The notes under the pieces were generated by a model that worked only from the letters and a program-made list of their open reading frames with translations, was not told the origin of the DNA and made no database searches. From the NCBI RefSeq assembly GCF_009695905.1, contig NZ_VUNA01000007.1, positions 37,406 to 101,405 on the forward strand: DNA of 64,000 bases, read 5' to 3'. The DNA comes from Mogibacterium kristiansenii. Lineage in GTDB: Bacteria; Bacillota; Clostridia; Peptostreptococcales; Anaerovoracaceae. The translations under genes and the position numbers were made by a program. The first letter of the stretch is position 1, and each line of letters starts with the position of its first letter. Positions 14,199-22,967 of this stretch are shown piece after piece.

Positions 14199-15919
14199 TT
14201 GTTCTCGCCCCCTATGCTATAGTCGATATTAATTACATCGTTCTGGATTGTAACAATCATGTTCGTAATCTTCTCACACAGTTCTATGCCGGTAACATCA
14301 TCAATGCCACCCACAACATCGCCGATATCCGCCTCAAAATCCTCCAGTGTGACCTCCTGGCTTTCCGTATTGGATAGTGATTCAAGGCGGTCGATTCCAC
14401 CGTTCACCAGTTCGGCGTAATTATCGTTAACAAGCGCATAAAACGCACCGTTATCCCAGGTCGGCGCTGCTTCCTCCATGTAGTAATACATGCCAGATAC
14501 CCATGTCGGAGCGCCGCTCTTCTCTACCTTCTTCCGGTGATATCCATTCTTGAATGCCGGTGGTTTTTCATTCGAATACTGTGTATAATATTTGTTTTTC
14601 TTCCATGCAGGGGCCTTGTTTTTCTTCTTTCCCATACCCTTGACAGAAGTGTAGTGCTTTTTCCCCTTTTTGTCTTTGGTTATAACGTAATAGCTGCTGT
14701 AATTCTTTGCCCAGTCCGATGGCTTTCGAGTTTGCTTCTTGTAGGTGTTGTAACTGATTCCGGATACCGATGGATATGTCACCTCTACACCATCATCGAA
14801 TCGATAATAATAATTGCTGTAGTTTTTCGCCCAGTCCGATGGCTTGGTGGCTAGCGTAGGATAAGTAGTGCTGATCACAACAGAATCTACCGCCCTATAG
14901 TCAGAATCAGACGTATCTGAATCGTTTTTTTGGTAATAGTTCTGATATGTCTTACTCCAATCTCCCGGCTTGGTATCGAGCGCAAAGTACTCCTGCTGTG
15001 GCTCCACACCGGTATAGCTCTCGTGCTCATCAGTGCTGCTGTCGCTTAGCTTAAAGTAGTTTTTGAAGTTCTTCGCCCAGTCGTGCGGCTGACTTGTAAG
15101 CGGAATATAATTCTGAGTCAGTCCTGCGTTAGACAAATCATAAACCTCTGCGATTTCGTCGAGTCCAATCATCACCTGCATTGATTTGTCCAGGATATAA
15201 TCCGTATCTTGCATGGGCGTGTCTGTTGTAGCGTATGGCTGCAGGGCGCCGAATTCATCCGTAAAAAGATGTATCACATACCGTTCTTTCAGTTCGCCTT
15301 GACCGAGACAGATTAGATGGTTGACGCCACCCTTGTTAGACGATATTTTGAAATTCACGGTGTTATCTTTGCAATAGGTGAGATAGTCGCTGTAATCATC
15401 TATAAGCTCCGCCCAAATGTGACACTTTGAATCAAGCGCACTATAGCGCAGCTTCAGCTTGCAGTTTACGGAATCCAGCATTTTGATAATCCCTGAATAT
15501 AAATCTGTATACCGGTCAAACTGGTACTGGTTGATTTCAATATCGGATTCGTTCGCAACAAACAGGTCTGACAAGCCCACCTGTGCGATCAGCATGTTCA
15601 ACACGTCCTGCGCATTTCCGTCTACAACAACATAATCTTCGCCGTTCTGCGGCTCCACCACCCTCGTGGCGAGAATTCCTCTGAAGTTCCGCCCAGTGTA
15701 CACAATTTCATCAGATTCGGTATCATGAGATATCTTGTCGATAATACCGCCGTATTCCGTGCCATCGATATACCACCAGTACTTTTCTTGCAGAAGGTCT
15801 CTGTTGTCCGTCAGTGTCTTAATTTCAAAATCCTTCTGGTCCGCCAAATCGATATCTAACGCATATTCACTTAGAACACCAAGCTCGAACCGCGTATGGT
15901 CGAGGAATATTAATTCCAT
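14195..15919 (-). CDS. Tail-associated protein (Tal/Gp37-like) with Trp/Tyr-rich repeats
   Basis: 574 aa. Residues 1-270 resemble the Siphovirus ReqiPepy6 Gp37-like / prophage tail domain (FEIKTLTDNRDLLQEKYWW, SDEIVYTGRNFRGILATRV, HLICLGQG) that forms the tail tip. Residues about 275-510 are an array of repeats around a DWAKNY-x-NYY motif: PHDWAKNFKNYF, PGDWSKTYQNYY, PSDWAKNYSNYYY, PSDWAKNYSSYY, then shorter APAWKKNKYYTQY, APTWVSGMYYY and APTWDNGAFYAL. Aromatic repeats of this sort suggest sugar or wall-polymer binding. It sits after Dit, as Tal normally does. The repeats are an insertion before the conserved C-terminal segment. Confidence 0.85.
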   Translation of the reverse strand: MELIFLDHTRFELGVLSEYALDIDLADQKDFEIKTLTDNRDLLQEKYWWYIDGTEYGGIIDKISHDTESDEIVYTGRNFRGILATRVVEPQNGEDYVVVDGNAQDVLNMLIAQVGLSDLFVANESDIEINQYQFDRYTDLYSGIIKMLDSVNCKLKLRYSALDSKCHIWAELIDDYSDYLTYCKDNTVNFKISSNKGGVNHLICLGQGELKERYVIHLFTDEFGALQPYATTDTPMQDTDYILDKSMQVMIGLDEIAEVYDLSNAGLTQNYIPLTSQPHDWAKNFKNYFKLSDSSTDEHESYTGVEPQQEYFALDTKPGDWSKTYQNYYQKNDSDTSDSDYRAVDSVVISTTYPTLATKPSDWAKNYSNYYYRFDDGVEVTYPSVSGISYNTYKKQTRKPSDWAKNYSSYYVITKDKKGKKHYTSVKGMGKKKNKAPAWKKNKYYTQYSNEKPPAFKNGYHRKKVEKSGAPTWVSGMYYYMEEAAPTWDNGAFYALVNDNYAELVNGGIDRLESLSNTESQEVTLEDFEADIGDVVGGIDDVTGIELCEKITNMIVTIQNDVINIDYSIGGENK

Positions 15920-16761
15920 TTTGGTTCCGTCCTTTCCTCGTATAGTGTTACCGTGAATTCAAACGCGCCGTTCCACGACACAGCGTTGTTCCCCTCCGGA
16001 ATCTTTGCGAAAAGGTCATGCTCTTTATTTCGGTAACCGAAAACCGACTCACTGTTTCCGGCAAGATCTACCAGCACGGCCTCCTTGTTCAGTCCGTCAA
16101 TCTTCAAATATTCGCCCCGCTCTACGGTCAAATCGAATTCATACAGGTTGCTCCCAATCCGCACCGAAGGGTTGTACGCATAACCGTTGATAATGATTAC
16201 TACTGCAGCGTCTGTAATAGCGTTGTTGGTTATTGTCATATGTGTGCTATCCTCTGCCAGATAGTCGTATGGGTATCCATATGGTGGGGATTTTAATCCC
16301 TTTGCAGTCCCGGAAGCCTCGCTCGTTTCGTGGCTTGTACTCAAGAATTCTGTTTTTAGTTCTTTAATCCATACAGACTTTTCGGCGACAAAACTAAGGT
16401 TAATATTTGCTTTCAGTCCCGATTCCAAAAAAGCAGAGGGCTCGGACGAAAAGAAATACCCGTTAAGGTAATAGTCACCGATGTAGAGCTTCCCTTTCTG
16501 CTTCTTCTGTACATCGTAATCAATTACATCATGCAGGTGGTTCTTCGCAGCTGTACAATCCGCTGCATCACCGGCAATAATGACAACAGGAAGCTGCCTT
16601 TCGGACAGCCCCCTGTTAAACCGCGCGATTCTGTTGTAGCTCTGGTAAGTCTCATAACTCCATGAATACTTTCGGATCTCGTTGTACTTAATATAATACG
16701 GTGCCTGCCCAAATAAGATTGTCTGACCTTTGCTGTTAACATATTTCATCTTATCGAGCAT
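15910..16761 (-). CDS. Distal tail protein (Dit)
   Basis: 283 aa. The N-terminal part (FGQAPYYIKYNEIRKYSWSY, NRGLSERQLPVVI) and the C-terminal galectin-like beta-rich half are consistent with Dit proteins, which form the hexameric hub joining the tail tube to the tip complex. The order tape measure, Dit, Tal is the standard siphophage order and is the main support. The gene overlaps the end of the tape measure gene and the start of Tal by about 10 bp each. Confidence 0.8.
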   Translation of the reverse strand: MLDKMKYVNSKGQTILFGQAPYYIKYNEIRKYSWSYETYQSYNRIARFNRGLSERQLPVVIIAGDAADCTAAKNHLHDVIDYDVQKKQKGKLYIGDYYLNGYFFSSEPSAFLESGLKANINLSFVAEKSVWIKELKTEFLSTSHETSEASGTAKGLKSPPYGYPYDYLAEDSTHMTITNNAITDAAVVIIINGYAYNPSVRIGSNLYEFDLTVERGEYLKIDGLNKEAVLVDLAGNSESVFGYRNKEHDLFAKIPEGNNAVSWNGAFEFTVTLYEERTEPKWN

Positions 16762-19666
16762 AAGTTCTCACCATCCTTCCAAGCTCTCTGTCGTTCCATA
16801 GGATTTTCTGATTCTCCACGTTCATGGTTAACTCTCGAAGCAGCGCAAGAATCTGCATCAGAATTTCATCTTGATTGCTTCTACCGGATACCGGAATCAT
16901 AGGGTTTCCGGACGTATCAACGCTAACATCGCTGCCCATAGAATAGGTTGCCTTGACTTTCGCCGCATCGATCATATTCTGCGCGGCAGCCTCAATGGTT
17001 GGAATCTCCTGTTCCATTCCGACAGCGACACCTTTGGCCAGGAATACGCCGACTTCGTCACGGAAAACACGTGATGGTGACCTAACCTCAGCTCGCTTAT
17101 TAGCGGCACTCTTAGCTCTATCGATTGCGGACCGTGCAGCAGATTCGATGAAGTGCGTTCCGCTGGTAATTCCGGATGCAATACCTCTTGCAAGGTTTGA
17201 ACCGGTATCATTCATCTTTACCCCTCGTGCGCCCTTCTTAGCGCTTTCCGCTGCGGATTTGCCGGCCTTCTTGTTTTCCCCGGATGCACTCTTTACCCCT
17301 GTGGCGAGCTCCTTACCATGCTTCTTTCCGGTCCCGCTTAAGCTCGTCGCTCCGGCCCCGGACTTCGTTGCACTGGCAAGGGATTTACCTGCGGATTTTG
17401 AAGTTGATTTCGTCGAGCTTACACCGGTAGCATAGCCTTTTCCGCTTTTCTTTCCGGCTTTTTTTGCCGTAGACGGAGCTTTATCCATCTCCTTCTTCAT
17501 CGCCTTATTCAGCTCCGCAGTTGCTTCTTTGACGGTCATGTTTCCGGATGCAAGCTGCTCCTTGATATTGTTAACCGCCTTTTGCGATGATCCTTTTGCA
17601 TTCTCCGCCATTTTATCGAACTTAATCAGTGCATTCAGTTCGGATACGGTTGCCGGAATCTGATACGTACCGTTCTTGATTCCCCTTGTGAGAGATGCTG
17701 GAATTTCTTTACCTGCATAGCCTGCCTTCTTGATAATTTGGTCCCATGCTCCTGTCGCAATCTGCGCCATATTCTGCTGCTTCTGCGCTTCCTGAGAATA
17801 CGTAGCCGTCGCCTTAGTAAGATCATCTACTTTCGCCTTTGCTTCGCGCAGTTCACGCTGCATTTGGTCGTTTGTATAACCTTTTTTTCTGGCATCGCTT
17901 ACTTCCTGTTCCTTGGTTTTCAGCGCTTCCTCTGCTTCTGCAAGCTTTACTTGTGATTCGGCGTATTTATCAAGGGCTTCCTGCCCCTGTTTGATATACG
18001 CGTTCTGAATCGCTGCTTCCTTTTGCGCCTGTATCTTTTTATGGATTGCTTCCGAAGTCTGATTAAGTTTATTTTTCTCTTCATCATACTTCAGGTTCAA
18101 TCCATGCACGGAATGATTCAGCTTATCAACGTAGGTCTTGATGAGCTTCTTATCATTCGCAGATTGATGTTCTTTAGACATCAGCTGATCCAGGCGTTCC
18201 GAGTAGATTTCCGCAGATTTCGCCTGTGATTCTGCCTGGTTCCTGGTTGAAACTACGGTCTTAGCGTGTTCCTTCACCATGTCGTTGGCTGCCATGGTAG
18301 CCTGGTGTGTACTCTGATATACTTTATAGAATGCAAATGCCAATCCGCCGGCTGCAGCTGTCACCCCGGCAATGGTCAATGCCATCGGATTGATTGCGAT
18401 AGACAACGACGACAGCTTCGACCACATCCCGCTGAGGACCACATTAGACGCTGTAATCTGCCCGGTAAGAACTCCCTGTGCAACCGACATGCCCTCTGCC
18501 GCCGCCTTAAACTTAGCCATCGCTACGTTAGACCTAATTACGGACCCGGCAAGCTTCAGCGCCGGACCTGCAGCCAATGTAAACGCTGCGCCTGTCACCT
18601 TGACGCTTGTCGGTAGAGCCTTAAATATTTTTACGGTTGTTCCAAACACGGAACCAAAGGTTTTACCGCACTTCTTCGCTTTCTCTTCAGCACCTCCAAG
18701 CCATTCCTTAGCGTCGTTCATTGCCGCCACGAGCTGGCTGGAGAAGGTCCCGGCATCATCCGATGCACCTAAGAAATTGGCTCCCACTCGTCCAAGAGCG
18801 GCGCCAACATTTTTCATGGCACCTCTTACGGTTTTCCCGCCGTTCTGGGCCGCTCCGCCCATGCCCTTCTCAATAGCAGTTTGGAATTCTCCGATTTTGA
18901 TACTTCCGGAAGAAACCTCTTTTCGCACCTGATCCATAGATTTCCCGGTGGATTCTGCCAATAACTGCCAGATAGGGATTCCTCGGTCCGCAAGCTGATT
19001 CATTTCCTCTGCAGATATCTTTCCGTTTGCCGCAACCTTATTGAAGATAGAGCCCATGTCTCCCATGTTCGTCCCGGCTATTGTGGCAGCATCTCCCACA
19101 AGGGTCAGATATCTTTCCAGCTCTTTACCCGGTTTAATACCTGCTGCCACTGCAGCCGCTGCCGTAGTGGCCGCCTCATCCATTCCGAACGCCGTTCCTT
19201 TTACGGCAGTCATAGCGTTCGCCATGATGGTCTTTACGTCCTTCGCCGAATTTCCGAGCCCGGTCAGCTTTGCTTTCGCTTCGTCGATTTGGGTCATTCT
19301 TGACCAACCTTTATGGATCACCATACCGGCAAGAGCCGTAGTGGCAATCATAGCCGGCTTCGTGATAAAGTTGGTCAGCTTCCCGCCCACCTTCTGGCAT
19401 GCCTTCCCGATTCCATCGGTAACTTCAAGCGAGCGCTTCTGTGCTTCAGTGAGCCCTTTTCGTGCCGATTCGCCGATACCTCCAAAGGCTTCGCTTGCGG
19501 ATTCTCCGATGCCTTCCATGGACTTGCCGGAAGCCTTCTCCGCTTCCGACATTGAATTTTCTATTTGTGCTGTTGCGTTTTTGGCTTTACTGGTCGTTTC
19601 GTCCAGCTTCGCCGTTGCCGCTGCGTTATCTATTGCAATTTTGCCAAGTAGCTGGAATAATTCCAT
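16751..19666 (-). CDS. Tail tape measure protein
   Basis: 971 aa, the longest phage protein. The N-terminus (LGKIAIDNAAATAKLDETTSKAKN) and region 100-270 (GMDEAATTAAAAVAAG, MNQLADRGIPIWQLLAEST) match the tape-measure N-terminal domain. Hydrophobic stretches occur around 350-440 (VTGAAFTLAAGPALKLAG, AINPMALTIAGVTAAAGG). The rest is helical coiled coil with a Lys/Ser/Gly-rich low-complexity region (KAGKKSGKGYATGV). It sets tail length and occupies the tube until DNA ejection. Directly downstream of the frameshifted G/GT chaperone, as usual. Ribosome site AAAGGGACG before the ATG. Confidence 0.92.
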   Translation of the reverse strand: MELFQLLGKIAIDNAAATAKLDETTSKAKNATAQIENSMSEAEKASGKSMEGIGESASEAFGGIGESARKGLTEAQKRSLEVTDGIGKACQKVGGKLTNFITKPAMIATTALAGMVIHKGWSRMTQIDEAKAKLTGLGNSAKDVKTIMANAMTAVKGTAFGMDEAATTAAAAVAAGIKPGKELERYLTLVGDAATIAGTNMGDMGSIFNKVAANGKISAEEMNQLADRGIPIWQLLAESTGKSMDQVRKEVSSGSIKIGEFQTAIEKGMGGAAQNGGKTVRGAMKNVGAALGRVGANFLGASDDAGTFSSQLVAAMNDAKEWLGGAEEKAKKCGKTFGSVFGTTVKIFKALPTSVKVTGAAFTLAAGPALKLAGSVIRSNVAMAKFKAAAEGMSVAQGVLTGQITASNVVLSGMWSKLSSLSIAINPMALTIAGVTAAAGGLAFAFYKVYQSTHQATMAANDMVKEHAKTVVSTRNQAESQAKSAEIYSERLDQLMSKEHQSANDKKLIKTYVDKLNHSVHGLNLKYDEEKNKLNQTSEAIHKKIQAQKEAAIQNAYIKQGQEALDKYAESQVKLAEAEEALKTKEQEVSDARKKGYTNDQMQRELREAKAKVDDLTKATATYSQEAQKQQNMAQIATGAWDQIIKKAGYAGKEIPASLTRGIKNGTYQIPATVSELNALIKFDKMAENAKGSSQKAVNNIKEQLASGNMTVKEATAELNKAMKKEMDKAPSTAKKAGKKSGKGYATGVSSTKSTSKSAGKSLASATKSGAGATSLSGTGKKHGKELATGVKSASGENKKAGKSAAESAKKGARGVKMNDTGSNLARGIASGITSGTHFIESAARSAIDRAKSAANKRAEVRSPSRVFRDEVGVFLAKGVAVGMEQEIPTIEAAAQNMIDAAKVKATYSMGSDVSVDTSGNPMIPVSGRSNQDEILMQILALLRELTMNVENQKILWNDRELGRMVRTYAR

Positions 19667-19679
19667 GAAACGTCCCTTT

Positions 19680-20368
19680 CTAATTTAAGCTGAAATTCTC
19701 TAGTATGTTCATTGATTTTTGTACAGTAACCTCAACCTGCTCCATGTCTACCGGATCAGGTTCTGTTCGTTCAACCTCCCCGAGAAATTCCGCATAGGTC
19801 TTTCCTTCCACCTTTGCAAGGAAGAATTCCCACATGGTTTTATCCTTCATTTCTTCCTGCAGGATATCCAACAAATCATCCAGGTAATCCGACAGCTTCC
19901 TGTTTCGAATTAACTGATTAAGCAATGCTGTCGGGTCACCGTACCGCCGATAAAGCAAGTCCCATATTTGTGTATCCCCTAAGCAAGCAGCCTTAACGCA
20001 GCCCCGAAAAAATCCCGGAATTCCTCCTTCTTTACGATGTTCATGATAATCTCAAAGAAAGTCGTAATCGGAAGCTTCCCCACCTTCTCAGCCGGGATAC
20101 CTGTAAGATCTGACACGAACCGATACACGTCATGCTTGCATGGCTCCATGTTATTCAGAATGATTCCCGCAGCGTCGAAGAAAACGTTGTATCCAACTGT
20201 TTCCTGCAAGCTCTGATCACCATCTAATACAGCTGCAGCAGCAACATTAATCAGTTCAGGTGTGAACAAATTCTTGAACTCTCCTACGCCAATCTTTCCC
20301 AAGATTGTTGTGATAGTAAAGAAATCATCCGCCTGCAGTTCTCTGAGAGTATACTTTTTTTCGCCCAT
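19680..20368 (-). CDS. Tail assembly chaperone GT, made by -1 frameshift
   Basis: The upstream frame (to 19979) reads through T TTT TTC in its zero frame at 20012-20006. A -1 slip there continues without a stop as FFRGCVKAACLGDTQIWDLL and then LYRRYGDPTALLNQLIRNRK to the stop at 19680. The product would be about 229 aa: 121 codons of G plus 108 of T. The T part has no good start of its own. In siphophages the G and GT chaperones coat the tape measure protein during tail assembly; this gene pair lies between the major tail protein and tape measure genes, where they belong. Confidence 0.85.
19979..20368 (-). CDS. Tail assembly chaperone G (unshifted product)
   Basis: 129 aa, beginning MGEKKYTLRELQADDFFTI and ending DFFGAALRLLA. 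It contains the alpha-helical GEFKNLFTPELINVAAAAVLDG region that resembles phage tail assembly chaperones of Gram-positive siphophages. Ribosomes that do not slip at the TTTTTTC heptamer make this shorter form; the longer GT form is annotated separately. Ratio of the two products is expected to matter for tail assembly (known for lambda). Confidence 0.85.
   Translation of the reverse strand: MGEKKYTLRELQADDFFTITTILGKIGVGEFKNLFTPELINVAAAAVLDGDQSLQETVGYNVFFDAAGIILNNMEPCKHDVYRFVSDLTGIPAEKVGKLPITTFFEIIMNIVKKEEFRDFFGAALRLLA
20006..20029 (-). promoter_or_regulatory. Programmed -1 frameshift signal
   Basis: The slippery heptamer TTTTTTC (20012-20006) is in the X XXY YYZ phase of the G frame. A Shine-Dalgarno-like AAGGAGGAA (20029-20021) lies 8 bases upstream inside the coding sequence, the kind of stimulator known from dnaX. 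It does not precede a start codon. Confidence 0.85.
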
Positions 20369-20371
20369 TTT

Positions 20372-20554
20372 TTAATCCTCCGTCTTATTTTTGTTATCAT
20401 TGTCATTTTGTGCAACCTTATTTCCGGGCCGCACTACTCCCGCCGCCACAAGCTCGTCATAGCGCTTCCGGGGGACGTCCAACACATCCCCCACACCATA
20501 ACCAGTGTCCGGCTTGTTCTTGTCCCTAAATGGGGCAATTACAACCGCTCTCAT
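20372..20554 (-). CDS. Small phage protein of unknown function
   Basis: 60 aa, MRAVVIAPFRDKNKPDTGY then YDELVAAGVVRPG and a charged low-complexity tail (NDNDNKNKTED). It lies between the major tail protein and chaperone genes with AGGAGATAAACC before the ATG. The first 45 residues look like a small beta-rich domain found in short phage proteins next to tail tube genes. Function not known. Confidence 0.65.
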   Translation of the reverse strand: MRAVVIAPFRDKNKPDTGYGVGDVLDVPRKRYDELVAAGVVRPGNKVAQNDNDNKNKTED

Positions 20555-20564
20555 GGTTTATCTC

Positions 20565-21170
20565 CTATGCCGTAATGTTTGGCACATAAATATGATACGG
20601 CAGTGTATCTGTCTGGCCAGCAGACAGTTCCGCATAGCACTCGAAGGTTGCCGGTGTTACGGCTGCTTCTTTATTCTTGCCTTCTGCCTCCAAGCCGGAT
20701 GTGCAGAGGGCATAATCAAAGATGATTACAATCGGTGTGCCGTCTGTCATGAATCCAACATAACCAAAATTCTCAACGTAACTAGCATCGCTAATGTGTG
20801 CATCCGATTCGATTACTGTGAATCTGCTGTCCTCAGACGCGCCTTCCTTACCGATTACGACCGCCTTAATCCAGTCTTTCGTAAGCTCAACCATGTTTGT
20901 TTCGATGGTTGCCTTTTCACCCGTCTTAAAGGACAGTCCTTTTGCCTTAACGAGAACACCATCCACGTCAACGTCTGTGATCTCCGGTGTAATAGACAGC
21001 TTTGTTCCGCCGGATGTGGCGCCAATAATTTCGCCTGCCCAGCTGCCCTGTCCTCCGGAGCTGCCTTTTGTGAATGTAAGTCCACGGTACAGAGTACCGG
21101 CTCCGAGCATGATAGACTTCGGCGTGTTCGCGGTAACGCCGGAAACCTTGAAATCTTTCCATTCTGCCAT
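20565..21170 (-). CDS. Major tail (tube) protein
   Basis: 201 aa, beginning MAEWKDFKVSGVTANTPKSIMLGAG. Beta-rich with a central GGTKLSITPEITDVDVDGV and TGEKATIETNMVEL, features of tube proteins of Gram-positive siphophages. The assignment rests on these, the size, and the position between the tail terminator and the chaperone pair. It would polymerise around the tape measure protein to build the tail tube. Confidence 0.82.
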   Translation of the reverse strand: MAEWKDFKVSGVTANTPKSIMLGAGTLYRGLTFTKGSSGGQGSWAGEIIGATSGGTKLSITPEITDVDVDGVLVKAKGLSFKTGEKATIETNMVELTKDWIKAVVIGKEGASEDSRFTVIESDAHISDASYVENFGYVGFMTDGTPIVIIFDYALCTSGLEAEGKNKEAAVTPATFECYAELSAGQTDTLPYHIYVPNITA

Positions 21171-21173
21171 GGT

Positions 21174-21554
21174 TTAATTCCCCTTCCATTCTTTTATCGT
21201 TAGTATTATTTGAATCTTCTTAAGCTCTGCATCCCCCGTCGGAATGTTGGCCAAAGAATATGCATAAAAAATAACCACCACGCCATTCGGGGTGATGGTC
21301 CTACGTCCCGCAATTGGGTCGAAGTAACGTTCAATTTTCTCTTTCGCTGCTTCCAGATCTTGATATCCTTCTCGGGTAAAGCCTTCCAACGTAAATGTGA
21401 CCTCTTGCATTCCGTCTTCGTTTTGCGGTTCGCTTTCCTGGTAATCACCTACGAAATACGGATACTTTAATGGTCCCTTCCACTCTCTGAACTGGTAGTT
21501 CAACCCGGCGGCTTTCATCCCATCCGAAACAGCACTTAAAACTGCTGTGCTCAT
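21174..21554 (-). CDS. Tail terminator / minor tail protein
   Basis: 126 aa from the ATG at 21554, in an ATGA overlap with the gene upstream; a longer frame to 21659 is only an extension into that gene. Sequence AVSDGMKAAGLNYQFREW ... MQEVTFTLEGFTREGYQDL resembles SPP1 gp17-type tail completion proteins. It follows the HK97 gp10-like gene as expected. It probably caps the tail tube at its junction with the head. Confidence 0.65.
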   Translation of the reverse strand: MSTAVLSAVSDGMKAAGLNYQFREWKGPLKYPYFVGDYQESEPQNEDGMQEVTFTLEGFTREGYQDLEAAKEKIERYFDPIAGRRTITPNGVVVIFYAYSLANIPTGDAELKKIQIILTIKEWKGN

Positions 21555-21970
21555 TTCATTTGTGCTCCAATCGTCAACTCTGCAAGCTTGATGATTTTCG
21601 GCTTGGTCGATGTGTATGCCGTGAAAAACGCTCTGGTTGGAGTCTTCCCCTTTGTACAATGCCAGTTTCCATTACGGTCACGGTATTTCCAGCCGCCTTT
21701 TCTGCCGTCTCCATGGATTGCATATTCACCCGTGCCAAATTCCTCCCAGATTGCATTTTCCAGAGGGTTTCCGATTGTGGCAACGGTTATTGTCCCGGAT
21801 TTGGCAACGTTATACTGCCACGCACCTTTGGTTTGACCGGTATCGACTCTCGTGTTCCGCTGCGTCTGTGATGTCAGTTCACCTGCAGCTTCGTGCAGAA
21901 AGGCCTCGATAGCCCCATTCAGAGCCGCTTTAACGGCCGCGCTGTTGTCATGAAACTCCACATTTGCCAT
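21551..21970 (-). CDS. HK97 gp10-like head-tail joining protein
   Basis: 139 aa. The sequence AAVKAALNGAIEAFLHEAA, then RVDTGQTKGAWQYNV and ENAIWEEFGTGEYA followed by RAFFTAY is the HK97 gp10 family pattern (T-G-x-L/W-x-x-S ... Y-A/W-x-x-E-F-G-T). Members act at the head-tail junction. It is translationally linked to both neighbours. Confidence 0.85.
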   Translation of the reverse strand: MANVEFHDNSAAVKAALNGAIEAFLHEAAGELTSQTQRNTRVDTGQTKGAWQYNVAKSGTITVATIGNPLENAIWEEFGTGEYAIHGDGRKGGWKYRDRNGNWHCTKGKTPTRAFFTAYTSTKPKIIKLAELTIGAQMK

Positions 21971-21973
21971 TGC

Positions 21974-22309
21974 TTACTGCCCTCCGGTGTACTTGAGAAA
22001 TATTTCCAAATGCTTATGCAGCCCCATCGGGTCATCAATCAACTTGATATCGTACACGGCGCCGTCTATCATCATGCGGCTGTTCTCTTCGGTGATTTGG
22101 TCATCCAGGGCCACATAGTCACCGATGAAAACATGCGTGGCTTCTTTTACCTTAGCATCGTAAGCTGTATAGTCTGCTTCACCGCCGGAGTAATCCAGGA
22201 AGCCGGTTAATGTGCCTACATCTTCCCAGACGATTACAGCTTCACCGATTGCATTTACTTTGTCAGCACGGCACATTTGGATTACCGCCTGTCTATTTCC
22301 GCCAATCAT
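21974..22309 (-). CDS. Head closure / head-tail adaptor protein
   Basis: 111 aa. Beta-rich, with VWEDVGTLTGFLDYSGG, THVFIGDYVAL and the C-terminal YDIKLIDDPMGLHKHLEIFLKYTG, the usual ending of SPP1 gp16-type stopper proteins ('D-x-M-G-x-x-x-H-x-E-x-x-L'). It follows the connector gene and precedes gp10. It likely seals the portal after packaging. Confidence 0.75.
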   Translation of the reverse strand: MIGGNRQAVIQMCRADKVNAIGEAVIVWEDVGTLTGFLDYSGGEADYTAYDAKVKEATHVFIGDYVALDDQITEENSRMMIDGAVYDIKLIDDPMGLHKHLEIFLKYTGGQ

Positions 22310-22311
22310 AC

Positions 22312-22659
22312 TCAGAACCTCGCCTTCACATATGGCCGTAAGAAACCCATTAAAGCCCTTGGGTAGCCCTGGACGTAGTTGTCACCGTTCGCATCTGCAT
22401 AGGTTACGGAGTGTCTGCTGATGGTTTCTGATTGGATTCCAATCTTGTCACGGTTGTCCATGTCCCATTTCAGCAGGTTTATCGCACCGAGTTTGATATC
22501 TGCAGGATAGTTGATTTCGCCGTTATTTGCGTACTCATGAAAATTATTGTGCGTATGATTCTGCACAATCTTTTCGACTGCATCCAGCTTCATCTGCAGC
22601 ATTGCATCGGTCTCTTCCGTGGTAATGTATGATCTAAGCTCTGTGACAGTCATAATCAT
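22312..22659 (-). CDS. Head-tail connector protein (gp6/gp15-like)
   Basis: 115 aa. Helical N-terminus VTELRSYITTEETDAMLQMKLDAVEKIVQNHT and the typical PADIKLGAINLLKWDMD helix are like the phage gp6-like connectors. The C-terminus RALMGFLRPYVKARF is characteristic. It would form the ring under the portal. Position after the capsid genes agrees. Confidence 0.8.
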   Translation of the reverse strand: MIMTVTELRSYITTEETDAMLQMKLDAVEKIVQNHTHNNFHEYANNGEINYPADIKLGAINLLKWDMDNRDKIGIQSETISRHSVTYADANGDNYVQGYPRALMGFLRPYVKARF

Positions 22660-22673
22660 ACGATATCACCGCC

Positions 22674-22904
22674 TTATTTACCTTCTTCTGCTTCGTCCTC
22701 AGCCGTTTCTTCAACAAACTCAGAAACGCTGTAACCTGCATGTTCGCCGAACCAGTTGGCAAGCCGTTCATCTTCGATGATTGCTTCACCGTGCGCAAAC
22801 TGCACTCCGCCGGCATCTACTCCGCAGAAGCCCGGATTTGTGTCAACTGTGATTCTGTACTGCTTCTTTGCCTTTGCGGCAGCCTTCTTGGTATTTGTTG
22901 CCAT
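22674..22904 (-). CDS. Small phage head-region protein
   Basis: 76 aa from the ATG at 22904, which has GGAGGGAAAGGAACT upstream. The first residues are Lys/Ala rich (TNTKKAAAKAKKQYRITVD), followed by NPGFCGVDAGGVQFAHGEA and an acidic tail (EETAEDEAEEGK). Located directly after the major capsid gene, where small head accessory proteins are found. Function not known. Confidence 0.65.
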   Translation of the reverse strand: MATNTKKAAAKAKKQYRITVDTNPGFCGVDAGGVQFAHGEAIIEDERLANWFGEHAGYSVSEFVEETAEDEAEEGK

Positions 22905-22967
22905 AGTTCCTTTCCCTCCTATAAATCCGGTGTGGCAGAGGCCCGCCACACCGTCCGCATTGAAAAA

